DNA from: an uncultured Eubacteriales bacterium
GTDB taxonomy: Bacteria > Bacillota > Clostridia > Oscillospirales > Acutalibacteraceae
Direction: 5' to 3'
Assembly: GCA_900316925.1 (NCBI GenBank)
Contig: ONEU01000010.1
Coordinates: 1-18,711 of the forward strand
DNA: 18,711 nucleotides
This document shows positions 1 through 6,599 of the stretch, one piece after another (within the stretch, counting starts at the first letter, position 1; each line of letters opens with the position of its first letter). The notes below the pieces were generated by a model. That model was not told the DNA's origin, ran no database searches, and was given only the letters and a program-made list of their open reading frames with translations. The position numbers and the translations under genes are program-made.

Positions 1-416
1 AAGATCTGGTACATAATGCCGCCGGGCAGCCAGTCAGGCGTCTTGAAGTCCTTGTCATAGCAGGTCAGCTGGAAACGGGGGTCGTTATCCGTCATGGACA
101 GATAGCCCTGACCGCCGTAGCCTTTCATAATGTAGCGTCTGCCATAGCAGGTGTCCAGACCGAAATGGTACCAGTACAGTCCAACACGTTCAATATTGAT
201 GTCGCACTCCCACTGTTCATGGTCATCCCCGATCATGCCTGCCCAGAACATTCCCTGAACGGTGGTATCGCCAAAGCGGTCGTCCTTTACTGCCAGCACC
301 GCTCCCGAGCAATGCAGGTCACGCGGCAGAATAATCTTAAAATGCATGTGCGTTCCGGAAGGAATAGCTCCCGTAGGATGACGATATAATGTGTCACGAG
401 AATTAAAAAACTCCAT
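1..416 (-). CDS. GH13-family alpha-glycosidase (alpha-amylase/neopullulanase-like), N-terminal part only
   Basis: The frame opens with ATG at 416-414 and stays open for 138 codons to the window edge, so the 3' part is missing. The start is supported by GAGGGG about 10 nt upstream and by a perfect promoter further up. The translation begins MEFFNSRDTLYRHPTGAIPSG and has a beta-rich N-terminal module (about residues 1-125) with many aromatic residues. It then reaches TPDWLPGGIMYQI at the window edge, the usual entry into the (beta/alpha)8 barrel of GH13 enzymes, where W..GGI.YQIFPDRF is typical. The family hydrolyses or rearranges alpha-1,4/1,6 glucans. No catalytic residue lies inside the window, so the exact activity (amylase, neopullulanase or pullulanase) cannot be read. 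There is no signal peptide, so a cytoplasmic maltodextrin-degrading role is the likeliest inference. Confidence 0.85.
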   Translation of the reverse strand, partial: MEFFNSRDTLYRHPTGAIPSGTHMHFKIILPRDLHCSGAVLAVKDDRFGDTTVQGMFWAGMIGDDHEQWECDINIERVGLYWYHFGLDTCYGRRYIMKGYGGQGYLSMTDNDPRFQLTCYDKDFKTPDWLPGGIMYQI

Positions 417-547
417 AGAATCCGATCCCCTCAAACAACAGTATTATCCGAATGCAATCATCACAAGATTCTTGCTCCCGGGTAAAAAAATCTGTAAAAC
501 CTTGATAAACAGCGGTTTTTGAACATTTCCTTTTACACATAAGTGAT

Positions 548-576
548 ATTATAATCCCTCTGTATTCAGTTGTCAA
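548..576 (-). promoter_or_regulatory. Consensus sigma-A promoter for the GH13 gene
   Basis: On the minus strand TTGACA (576-571) is separated by exactly 17 bp from TATAAT (553-548), a perfect match to both consensus hexamers. It predicts transcription starting near 541 and an untranslated leader of about 125 nt before the ATG at 416. The leader contains a weak 6-bp hairpin (AAAACC/GGTTTT, 496-519) followed by a seven-T run on the minus strand (490-484), which could act as a weak attenuator. Confidence 0.88.
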
Positions 577-649
577 GGAATTTTTGTATTATAAAATCGT
601 CCAATAATACTCTGTCCTCTCTCTTTTGACTTCCTTTGGCGGCACAGAG

Positions 650-688
650 AAAAATTGTCCTCAACGGTAGATTTTTCACCCCGTTGAG
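650..688 (-). terminator. Intrinsic terminator of hflX
   Basis: On the minus strand a perfect 8-bp stem CTCAACGG/CCGTTGAG (688-660, 13-nt loop) is followed by GACAATTTTT. It lies 26 nt beyond the hflX stop codon and points the same way as the gene. The rest of the 417-713 interval holds the GH13 promoter and leader; I see no gene in it. Confidence 0.8.
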
Positions 689-713
689 TCGATCTCTTCT
701 CTGCGGGGCGGTC

Positions 714-1967
714 TCAGACAGGCATCTGATACGGCTCTACCAGGTGCCACAGGGATTCCTCCGCCAACACCTCGGCACGGATCCCCTCGGCGGTGTATTC
801 CTCACTCTGCAGTGCTCCTGCCTTCCGGAGTACGGCCAGCAGATTGGCTTTGTCAAAGGGCAGCAGCAGACTGAATTTCCGCAGACGCACAGGCAGATTA
901 TTCTCAATGGCACGGAGCAGCTCATCCGTACCGGCACCGTTTTTTGCGCAGATCCTCACACTGCTTTTGCCAGACGGGAGCAGGTCGGGATTGGAAACCA
1001 GATCGCACTTATTGAACACCGTGACCACGGGGGTACTGCCGCAGCCAAGCTCCCGCAGCAGGGAATCCGTCACCTCCAGGTGCAGACGGTACTCCTCACT
1101 GGAGGCATCACATACGTTCAGGATGATATCCGCCGAGGCAGCCTCCTCAAGCGTTGACTTGAACGCCTCCACCAGATGATGGGGCAGCCGTCTGACGAGA
1201 CCGACCGTATCAATCAGCATGACGGATGCTCCGTTCGGCAATTTCAGCGCACGGGACGTAGGATCAAGGGTAGCGAACAGCTTATCCTCCGACAGCACGC
1301 CTGCCTGGGTGAGGGTATTCATCAGGGTGGATTTGCCGGCATTGGTATAGCCGACGATCGCCACGGTGATGATGCCGTCCTTCTTCCGTCTTTCCCGCAG
1401 ACGGTCCCTCCGGCCTGCCATGTCCGCAAGCTGTTCCTTTAAATACTCGATCTTCCGGCGGATGTGCCGTCTGTCAGTTTCCAGCTTTGTCTCACCGGGA
1501 CCTCTCGTGCCGACGCCGCCGCCCAGCCGGGACATTTCCCGTCCCTTTCCCGAAAGACGCGGCATCAGGTATTTGAGCTGCGCCAGCTCCACCTGTAATT
1601 TACCCTCGTTCGTCTTGGCACGGATGGCAAAAATATCCAGAATAAGCATGGTCCGGTCAATCGTGCGCACATTCGTCGCATCCTCGATATTGCGGATCTG
1701 TGTGGGCGTGAGTTCCACGTCGAACACCAGGAAGTCGATCTCATTCTGCTCACAGAACTCCCTGATCTCCTCAATCCGTCCGGATCCCACGCAGGTGGCG
1801 CCGTCGGGCTTCTCACGCTTCTGCATCATGGAGGCTACCGGCTCCGCTCCGGCACTCCTGACCAGCTCAAACAGCTCATCCATCGAACCCTCGGCATCAT
1901 ATTCTCCTGTATCAATGCCCACTAACAGGGCTCTCTGCACTCTCTCTTCGTTTTCATACAGCTCCAT
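714..1967 (-). CDS. hflX: GTPase HflX
   Basis: The 417-residue product has the full HflX layout. An N-terminal substrate domain (about 1-130) is followed by the family signature GGGVGTRGPGETKLETDRR (149-167), a coiled-coil linker (168-198) and a Ras-like G domain. In the G domain I see the P-loop GYTNAGKST (206-214), G2 FATLDPT (231-237), G3 DTVGL (253-257) and G4 NKCD (319-322). HflX binds the 50S subunit or the 70S ribosome and splits or rescues stalled ribosomes under stress; it acts in the cytoplasm. G3 is usually DTVGF, so the Leu is a mild variant. Start: ATG 1967 behind AAAGGAGAG with 6 nt spacing. It is monocistronic, with its own promoter (2018-2046) and terminator. Confidence 0.97.
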   Translation of the reverse strand: MELYENEERVQRALLVGIDTGEYDAEGSMDELFELVRSAGAEPVASMMQKREKPDGATCVGSGRIEEIREFCEQNEIDFLVFDVELTPTQIRNIEDATNVRTIDRTMLILDIFAIRAKTNEGKLQVELAQLKYLMPRLSGKGREMSRLGGGVGTRGPGETKLETDRRHIRRKIEYLKEQLADMAGRRDRLRERRKKDGIITVAIVGYTNAGKSTLMNTLTQAGVLSEDKLFATLDPTSRALKLPNGASVMLIDTVGLVRRLPHHLVEAFKSTLEEAASADIILNVCDASSEEYRLHLEVTDSLLRELGCGSTPVVTVFNKCDLVSNPDLLPSGKSSVRICAKNGAGTDELLRAIENNLPVRLRKFSLLLPFDKANLLAVLRKAGALQSEEYTAEGIRAEVLAEESLWHLVEPYQMPV

Positions 1968-2017
1968 ACGGCTCTCTCCTTTGCATCACGGTTTTCATCC
2001 CGGCATCTTTACGCTCT

Positions 2018-2046
2018 ATTCTACCATATTTACACCCCTGTGGAAA
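2018..2046 (-). promoter_or_regulatory. Probable hflX promoter
   Basis: Minus strand: TAGAAT (2023-2018) with an extended TGG element directly upstream, and TTTCCA (2046-2041) 17 bp away as a 4/6 -35 box. It lies about 50 bp upstream of the hflX start, and a repeat copy begins some 55 bp further upstream. Confidence 0.55.
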
Positions 2047-2090
2047 GTAGTAATTTCAAGAAACCACCGTTTTTATTCCCTGACAGCTCC

Positions 2091-2278
2091 CCCTCTCCCC
2101 ACGGAAAACTATTGTGACCCGACAACCCCTTTTTCTGGCGAAAAAAGGTTTTACCCGGACCCCTTACCAATATTCGCTGAGGGATAAACCATGCAGCAAT
2201 CGGTCAACACTAACTTCTTGTCGTTGTTGACAAAATCCTTGCATGGACTTTCAGGCAAGGATTTCCGTGCCCTCTCCC
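2091..2278. repeat. MITE-like repeat copy 1 (2100-2269) with 9-bp target duplication
   Basis: The element runs from CACGGAAA (2100-2107) to TTTCCGTG (2262-2269), a perfect 8-bp terminal inverted repeat. It is flanked on both sides by the direct repeat CCCTCTCCC (2091-2099 and 2270-2278). Its core, CTTTTTCTGGCGAAAAAAGG and onwards, is shared with the copies near 4812 and 13022, as are the blocks TGCAGCAATCGG and CATGGACTTTCAGGCAAGGA. At 170 bp it is shorter than the other two copies (195 bp each): it lacks about 10 bp of the left hairpin arm region and about 12 bp before the right end. It encodes no convincing protein and lies between the divergent hflX and nadB promoters. Confidence 0.85.
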
Positions 2279-2377
2279 GGAATCCCTGTGTACCAGTTAT
2301 TTTTCCCGCCGTGAAAATTAACAGGCAGCGGCTTTTTCGTCAGAATGATATTTTTTTCGTCAAATGCTATTTTTTTC

Positions 2378-2406
2378 TTTTCATTCATGGGGGGATATGC
2401 TATAAT
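2378..2406 (+). promoter_or_regulatory. nadB-nadC promoter
   Basis: Plus strand: TATAAT (2401-2406) with an extended TG at 2398-2399, and TTTTCA (2378-2383) 17 bp upstream as a 4/6 -35 box. Transcription would start near 2413, about 55 nt before the nadB ATG. No NAD-repressor operator could be recognised by eye. Apart from this promoter, the hflX promoter and repeat copy 1, the 1968-2468 interval shows nothing else. Confidence 0.7.
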
Positions 2407-2468
2407 GAAACAAGTATATGCTTTCATCAAGCGATACACATTTCAGAATAAAAGAGGTACTTGCGCTT

Positions 2469-3941
2469 ATGAATAAGGAATATGATGTTTTGATCGTTGG
2501 TTCAGGCGCTGCCGGCCTGTATGCTGCGCTGCAGTTCCCGGAAAACGTCAGTGTACTGCTCATCTCCAAAAGAGAGCTCACCCTTTCCAACTCCTCTCTG
2601 GCACAGGGCGGTGTGGCTGCCGTTCTGGACAAAAGCAACGACAATTTCAAACTGCATATTGCCGACACGCTGATTGCCGGTAAGTATAAAAACAATCTCA
2701 AGGCAATCGAGGTGCTGGTGTCGGAAGGTCCGAAGGATGTACTCAGGCTCAAGGAGATGGGGGTCGCTTTCGATCTCGACAGCGACGGCAAGCTCCAGAT
2801 GACCCTCGAAGCAGGACATTCCCGTCACAGGATCGTCCACCACAAGGATTCCACCGGCCGTGCCATTGTTGACGTCCTCATAGAGCAGGTACAGACACAT
2901 CCCAATATCGACATCTGCGACCATACCCTCCTGTATAAGCTCGAAAGCAACGGAAGAGGCTTTGAGGCCGGTATGCTGATGGCTGACGGCAGTTCACAGG
3001 TTGCCGCTGTCCACTATTGTATCATGGCTTCTGGCGGTATCGGACGGGTCTATCCCTACACCACCAACTCCGCTATTGCGACCGGCGACGGCATTACCCT
3101 CGCCTATATGCTGGGGGCAACGATCCGCCATCTGAGCTGGATCCAGTTCCATCCCACTGCCTTTGCCGCTGAAAACGACCGTGAACGCTTCCTCATCAGC
3201 GAGGCTGTCCGCGGTGAAGGCGCCGTACTGCTGAACTGCGACGGCGAACGCTTTGCCTTCAAATATGACGAGCGCGGCGAGCTGGCTCCGAGAGATGTGG
3301 TGTCAAACGCCATTATGCTGGAATCCCGTGCCAAGGGCAATGAGAAATTCTACCTGGATATTACCCACAAGGACCCTGATTTTGTCAGACAGCGTTTCCC
3401 GATGATCTACGAGAAATGTCTCGAAGAAAATATCGACATTACAAAGCAGTGGATCCCCGTATTCCCCTGTCAGCACTATCTGATGGGCGGTATTGATGTG
3501 GATCTCCACGCCAGAACCAGCGTGGACAGACTCTATGCTGCCGGCGAATGTTCCCACACGGGCGTTCACGGTGCCAACCGTCTTGCCAGCAATTCCCTGT
3601 TAGAGGCGCTGGTGTTCTCCCGCCGCGCCGCCGACGATATCATCCGCAAGCTTAAAACAGAAAATAATGCTCCCTTTGAACATATTACCGATCACGACGA
3701 TCTCTCCGGCAGCAAGATGCCCCACGGCTACCGCACCGAGATCCGTCAGATCATGCAGGATTGTCATTTTGTCATTCCCAAGCCGGAGAATGTCCCCGCC
3801 GGTCTGAAGCGTGCCCGGGAGATCCTGCACGAGATCCTGAACGGCGGCTATGAGATCAACCAGGATTTCGTTGAAGCAAGAAGCCTTGCCACCGTGGCAT
3901 CCATTGTACTGGAGGAGGTCAGCAACGAACATGACGCTTAA
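2469..3941 (+). CDS. nadB: L-aspartate oxidase NadB
   Basis: It oxidises L-aspartate to iminoaspartate with FAD, the first step of de novo NAD synthesis in the cytoplasm. From the ATG at 2469 the protein has 490 residues. It shows the dinucleotide-binding motif VGSGAAGLYAA (10-20), SSLAQGGVAAV (42-52), HSRHRIVHHKDSTGRAI (117-133), the active-site region HPTAF / SEAVRGEGA (about 230-255) and AAGECSHTGVHGANRLASNS (about 358-377), all typical of NadB within the succinate dehydrogenase/fumarate reductase flavoprotein family. I chose this ATG over one 51 bp upstream because AAAGAGG (2451-2457) fits it and the flavoprotein fold starts directly after it. The C-terminal region after about 400 is shorter than in proteobacterial NadB. 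It overlaps nadC by 11 bp. Confidence 0.96.
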   Translation: MNKEYDVLIVGSGAAGLYAALQFPENVSVLLISKRELTLSNSSLAQGGVAAVLDKSNDNFKLHIADTLIAGKYKNNLKAIEVLVSEGPKDVLRLKEMGVAFDLDSDGKLQMTLEAGHSRHRIVHHKDSTGRAIVDVLIEQVQTHPNIDICDHTLLYKLESNGRGFEAGMLMADGSSQVAAVHYCIMASGGIGRVYPYTTNSAIATGDGITLAYMLGATIRHLSWIQFHPTAFAAENDRERFLISEAVRGEGAVLLNCDGERFAFKYDERGELAPRDVVSNAIMLESRAKGNEKFYLDITHKDPDFVRQRFPMIYEKCLEENIDITKQWIPVFPCQHYLMGGIDVDLHARTSVDRLYAAGECSHTGVHGANRLASNSLLEALVFSRRAADDIIRKLKTENNAPFEHITDHDDLSGSKMPHGYRTEIRQIMQDCHFVIPKPENVPAGLKRAREILHEILNGGYEINQDFVEARSLATVASIVLEEVSNEHDA

Positions 3942-4767
3942 TAAAATTTATGTGGACAACCTGATCAAAACCGCCTTATTGGAGGATATCAACTACTGCG
4001 ACGTCACCACCGACTATCTGATTCCTGCCGATCAGCAGGGTGAGGGGCGGTTTGTCTCCAAAGCAGACGGCGTGATCTGCGGAGTGGAAGTCGCCATACG
4101 GGTATTCCAGCTTCTCGATGAGGAGATCCGGTTCGAGATTCTCAAGCATGACGGCGAAGAAGTCAGAAAAGGTGATGTGATCGTCACCATGAGCGGACGG
4201 ACAGTCTCCCTGCTCAAGGGGGAACGCACGGCTCTGAACCTGATCCAACACATGAGCGGTATTGCGACTGCTTCCCACCGGTATGCAAAGATTGTGGAGG
4301 GCACAAGGGCTTCCATTGCCGATACCAGAAAGACACTTCCCGGACTGCGGCCGCTGCAGAAGTATGCCGTCATGTCGGGAGGTGCAAAGAACCACCGTTA
4401 CAATCTGTCGGATGCTGCCATGCTCAAGGACAACCATATTGATGCAGCCGGCGGCATCACCAACGCCATTACCAAGCTGCGGACCAAGGTGGGCCACATG
4501 ACGAAGATCGAGGTGGAGACCAGGAACCTGGATGAACTGCGGGAGGCATTGGCTGCCGGCGCAGACATTATCATGCTGGACAACATGAGTCCGGAGCTGA
4601 TGAAGGAAGCCGTTGCCATCACGGACGGAAGAGCCGTTCTCGAGGCTTCCGGCGGTATCACCGATGAAACGCTCCGGGCCGTTGCCGAAAGCGGCGTGGA
4701 TATCATCTCCATCGGCGCGCTGACACACTCCGTCAAGGCTTTTGATATCTCCATGTATATCAAATAA
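3931..4767 (+). CDS. nadC: Nicotinate-nucleotide pyrophosphorylase (quinolinate phosphoribosyltransferase) NadC
   Basis: It converts quinolinate and PRPP to nicotinate mononucleotide, CO2 and pyrophosphate, the third step of de novo NAD synthesis. The 278-residue protein has DTRKTLPGLRPLQKYAV (131-147), SGGAKNHR (149-156), MLKDNHI (164-170), the IEVETRN strand (193-199) and EASGGI (238-243), which are QPRTase substrate- and phosphate-binding elements of the alpha/beta barrel. Most relatives have GGG where this one has GGA at 150-152. Start ATG 3931 lies inside the end of nadB (11-bp overlap) and has GGAGGAGG about 12 nt upstream, so the two genes are translationally coupled. A longer frame from 3850 is only the alternate reading of the nadB end. 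The middle enzyme, quinolinate synthase NadA, is not encoded in this window. Confidence 0.96.
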   Translation: MTLNKIYVDNLIKTALLEDINYCDVTTDYLIPADQQGEGRFVSKADGVICGVEVAIRVFQLLDEEIRFEILKHDGEEVRKGDVIVTMSGRTVSLLKGERTALNLIQHMSGIATASHRYAKIVEGTRASIADTRKTLPGLRPLQKYAVMSGGAKNHRYNLSDAAMLKDNHIDAAGGITNAITKLRTKVGHMTKIEVETRNLDELREALAAGADIIMLDNMSPELMKEAVAITDGRAVLEASGGITDETLRAVAESGVDIISIGALTHSVKAFDISMYIK

Positions 4768-4811
4768 ACGAACACAAAAGCAATCAGGGGCAAGTCCCCG
4801 AACTCCTGAAA

Positions 4812-5006
4812 CACGGAAGTCCGTTTTGACCTGCCAGTTACCGGGGAAAACCTTTTTCTGGCGAAAAAAGGTTTTCACCGAACCCCTTTCCAAAATTCGC
4901 TGCGGAATAAGCCTTGCAGCAATCGGAAAACACTCACTTCTCATCGTTGTTGACGAAGAGGTGGCATGGACTTTCAGGCAAGGATTGTTCAAAATTGATT
5001 TCTATG
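4812..5006. repeat. MITE-like repeat copy 2, 195 bp, no visible target duplication
   Basis: It starts with CACGGAAG (4812) and ends with TTTCTATG (5006), exactly the same 195 bp span as copy 3. The core is a long hairpin: GGGGAAAACCTTTTTC (4843-4858), loop TGGC, then GAAAAAAGGTTTTC and onwards, with one mismatch near the base. The shared blocks TGCCAGTTACC, CCAAAATTCGCTG, CTTGCAGCAAT and CATGGACTTTCAGGCAAGGA are all present. The 9 bp on each side (CTCCTGAAA left, ATTTATGCT right) do not match, and the right terminus has drifted, which suggests an older insertion. It lies between the nadC stop and the downstream terminator; the interval holds no gene. Confidence 0.82.
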
Positions 5007-5025
5007 ATTTATGCTATCAGTATAT

Positions 5026-5058
5026 AAAAAAGCCGCCGCATTTGCGACAGCTTTTTTT
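5026..5058. terminator. Bidirectional terminator between nadC and the convergent surface-protein gene
   Basis: AAAAAAGC at 5026-5033 and GCTTTTTTT at 5050-5058 enclose an imperfect CGC-TTGCG type stem around 5034-5048. The A run on one side and T run on the other allow U-tracts for both strands. It lies 5 bp beyond the stop of the minus-strand gene at 5064 and serves the convergent nadC transcript from the other side. Confidence 0.75.
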
Positions 5059-5063
5059 ATCGA

Positions 5064-6524
5064 TTATTTCTGCTCTTTGGTATCCTTCTTCTTGTTCTTC
5101 ACCACGACGATCACGATAATCACGACAATGATAATCACCGCTGCAATAATGGCAATCCATATCCAGATGCAAAGCCCCAGGGGCGCCGGGCAGTTCTTGC
5201 AGACCTTACACTTGGGTTCCTCCGTCTTCTGAACGGTGCTGCTTTCGACCTTGCTTTCATCTGCTTGTTTACTCTCTTCCACAACGGGCTCTTCGGTATG
5301 GCTCATCTCCTGGGTTCCAAAGGTAAGCACCTCGGAATAGGGAGAGTAAAACTCGCCCAGAAACTCACCGTTCAGACTCGCATACTGGCTACAAAAGTAA
5401 CGGCAGCGCAGTTCTACGGGGGAATCCTTTTTCACTACGACCTCCGCCGTGCTGACGCCGTTTTCCTTGTTTTTCTCAATGATAGATGTTGCAAGATTCT
5501 GGAGAGCGATCACGGCTTCACCGGACGTTACGGTAAAATCTCCCTGTAATTCGACCCACTCTCCGCCGGGAATACGTCCTTCCCAATATACAGTAATAGA
5601 GCCGCCGTTTGCTTGAATCGCCGTCAGGTTCCTGGACAGTTCCTCCGGCACCTCTAACTTGCAGGCGATCTGCGGATAACCGTTGAACTCTTCTTCATAG
5701 TAGCGCAGGTCTTTGATAACGGGAGCTGCAAGGGATTCGGCGGAATAGGGCTTGAAGGCTTCCACGCCCTTACCATAGGATGCTGTCTCCGACCATTCAG
5801 AGAATACCGGCAGACGGGTGATCTCTCCATTGTCTGCGATCCAATCACAGGTCACAGCCCAGCGGACACGGCAATAGAGCGTGTGCTGGGTCCAGTCGAT
5901 CTTTATCATGCGTTCATTTGCTTCCGCATCCGTCACCTCAAGGGTGTATTGATCGTCCTTCAGCTGACTTTTCACGCCAAGAACCTGGTCACTGCCATAG
6001 AACCATTCGCTGTCTTCCTGATTATCAGTAATAATGCCGCCCCGCAGGATCCATTCGGTGCTGATGTTTTGTGTGCCGTCCACGCCTCCCCCGATATGAT
6101 CCCAACTACTGGTGCGCAAAACCATATCTTTATCATAGCCAAATCCCGGGAAGACCGTTCTGCCTTCATCATCCACATAGGTCTCTCCGTCCCAGTATTT
6201 GGTGTAGTGCCAGTCGGTGGGATTGTCAATGGCCCAGTCAATCTGGGCGTCCAAAAACAGTTCATCAATCTTGTATTCCTTGGAAAACTTTTCCATTGCC
6301 TCTTCATGTGTGGTCGGTTCTGACATATAGGCAAACCACTCGTTCATGGAATTGTCCATATTGTAGGCGATCTGCATGGTAGTGGGGGAATCTCCATTTT
6401 CTAACCAGGAAAGTGCCACCTGGGTGGGCGCTTTGAGTTCAAAGGGCAGCTTGGTAGTATTGTTTTCATTCTCCGCCGCTGCCGTCAGGGACAGGCAGGA
6501 CAGCGCAAGAGATTTTGTGTTTTT
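5064..6524 (-). CDS. Secreted, C-terminally membrane-anchored surface protein of unknown function, start codon missing
   Basis: The frame is open from a TAG at 6527-6525 to the TAA at 5066-5064. Right after the TAG it reads KNTKSLALSCLSLTAAAENE, a signal-peptide core and Ala-rich cleavage region, followed by a beta-rich ectodomain (LPFELKAPTQVALSWLENGD..., with W and Y rich Ig/Fn3-like strands). The last about 110 residues contain a Glu/Ser/Lys linker, a Cys cluster (CKVCKNCPAPLGLC), a 25-residue hydrophobic anchor and a lysine-rich cytoplasmic tail. There is no ATG, GTG or TTG between the TAG and the signal core. The first alternative start is a GTG at 6419, which would drop the signal peptide and has no Shine-Dalgarno. 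A single-base deletion of a TATG start is one explanation; the gene may be silent. I recognise no catalytic domain. The coordinates give the open frame and not a proven start. Confidence 0.7.
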   Translation of the reverse strand, partial: KNTKSLALSCLSLTAAAENENNTTKLPFELKAPTQVALSWLENGDSPTTMQIAYNMDNSMNEWFAYMSEPTTHEEAMEKFSKEYKIDELFLDAQIDWAIDNPTDWHYTKYWDGETYVDDEGRTVFPGFGYDKDMVLRTSSWDHIGGGVDGTQNISTEWILRGGIITDNQEDSEWFYGSDQVLGVKSQLKDDQYTLEVTDAEANERMIKIDWTQHTLYCRVRWAVTCDWIADNGEITRLPVFSEWSETASYGKGVEAFKPYSAESLAAPVIKDLRYYEEEFNGYPQIACKLEVPEELSRNLTAIQANGGSITVYWEGRIPGGEWVELQGDFTVTSGEAVIALQNLATSIIEKNKENGVSTAEVVVKKDSPVELRCRYFCSQYASLNGEFLGEFYSPYSEVLTFGTQEMSHTEEPVVEESKQADESKVESSTVQKTEEPKCKVCKNCPAPLGLCIWIWIAIIAAVIIIVVIIVIVVVKNKKKDTKEQK

Positions 6525-6540
6525 CTACCTTCCGCCCAAC

Positions 6541-6573
6541 AAAAAGCAGCCGCACCACAGATGGCAGCGGCTG
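6541..6573 (-). terminator. Intrinsic terminator of the transglutaminase-like gene at 6600
   Basis: On the minus strand CAGCCGC (6573-6567) and GCGGCTG (6553-6547) form a 7-bp GC-rich stem, directly followed by CTTTTTG. It lies 27 nt beyond the stop at 6600 and would separate this gene from the surface-protein gene downstream. Confidence 0.78.
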
Positions 6574-6599
6574 GTTGTCAGTCGTGATTCACTTGTCGG

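Noticed and set aside
1366..2187. 273-codon plus-strand frame opposite hflX, extending into repeat copy 1
   Set aside because: It is Ser/Arg/Pro-rich antisense of hflX with no domain or ribosome binding site.
2191..2451. Small plus-strand frame beginning in repeat copy 1 and ending upstream of nadB
   Set aside because: The start is inside the mobile repeat, there is no ribosome binding site, and it overlaps the nadB promoter and leader.
3976..4992. 338-codon minus-strand frame across nadC and repeat copy 2
   Set aside because: It is antisense to nadC, whose motifs are complete, and its N-terminus is only repeat sequence.
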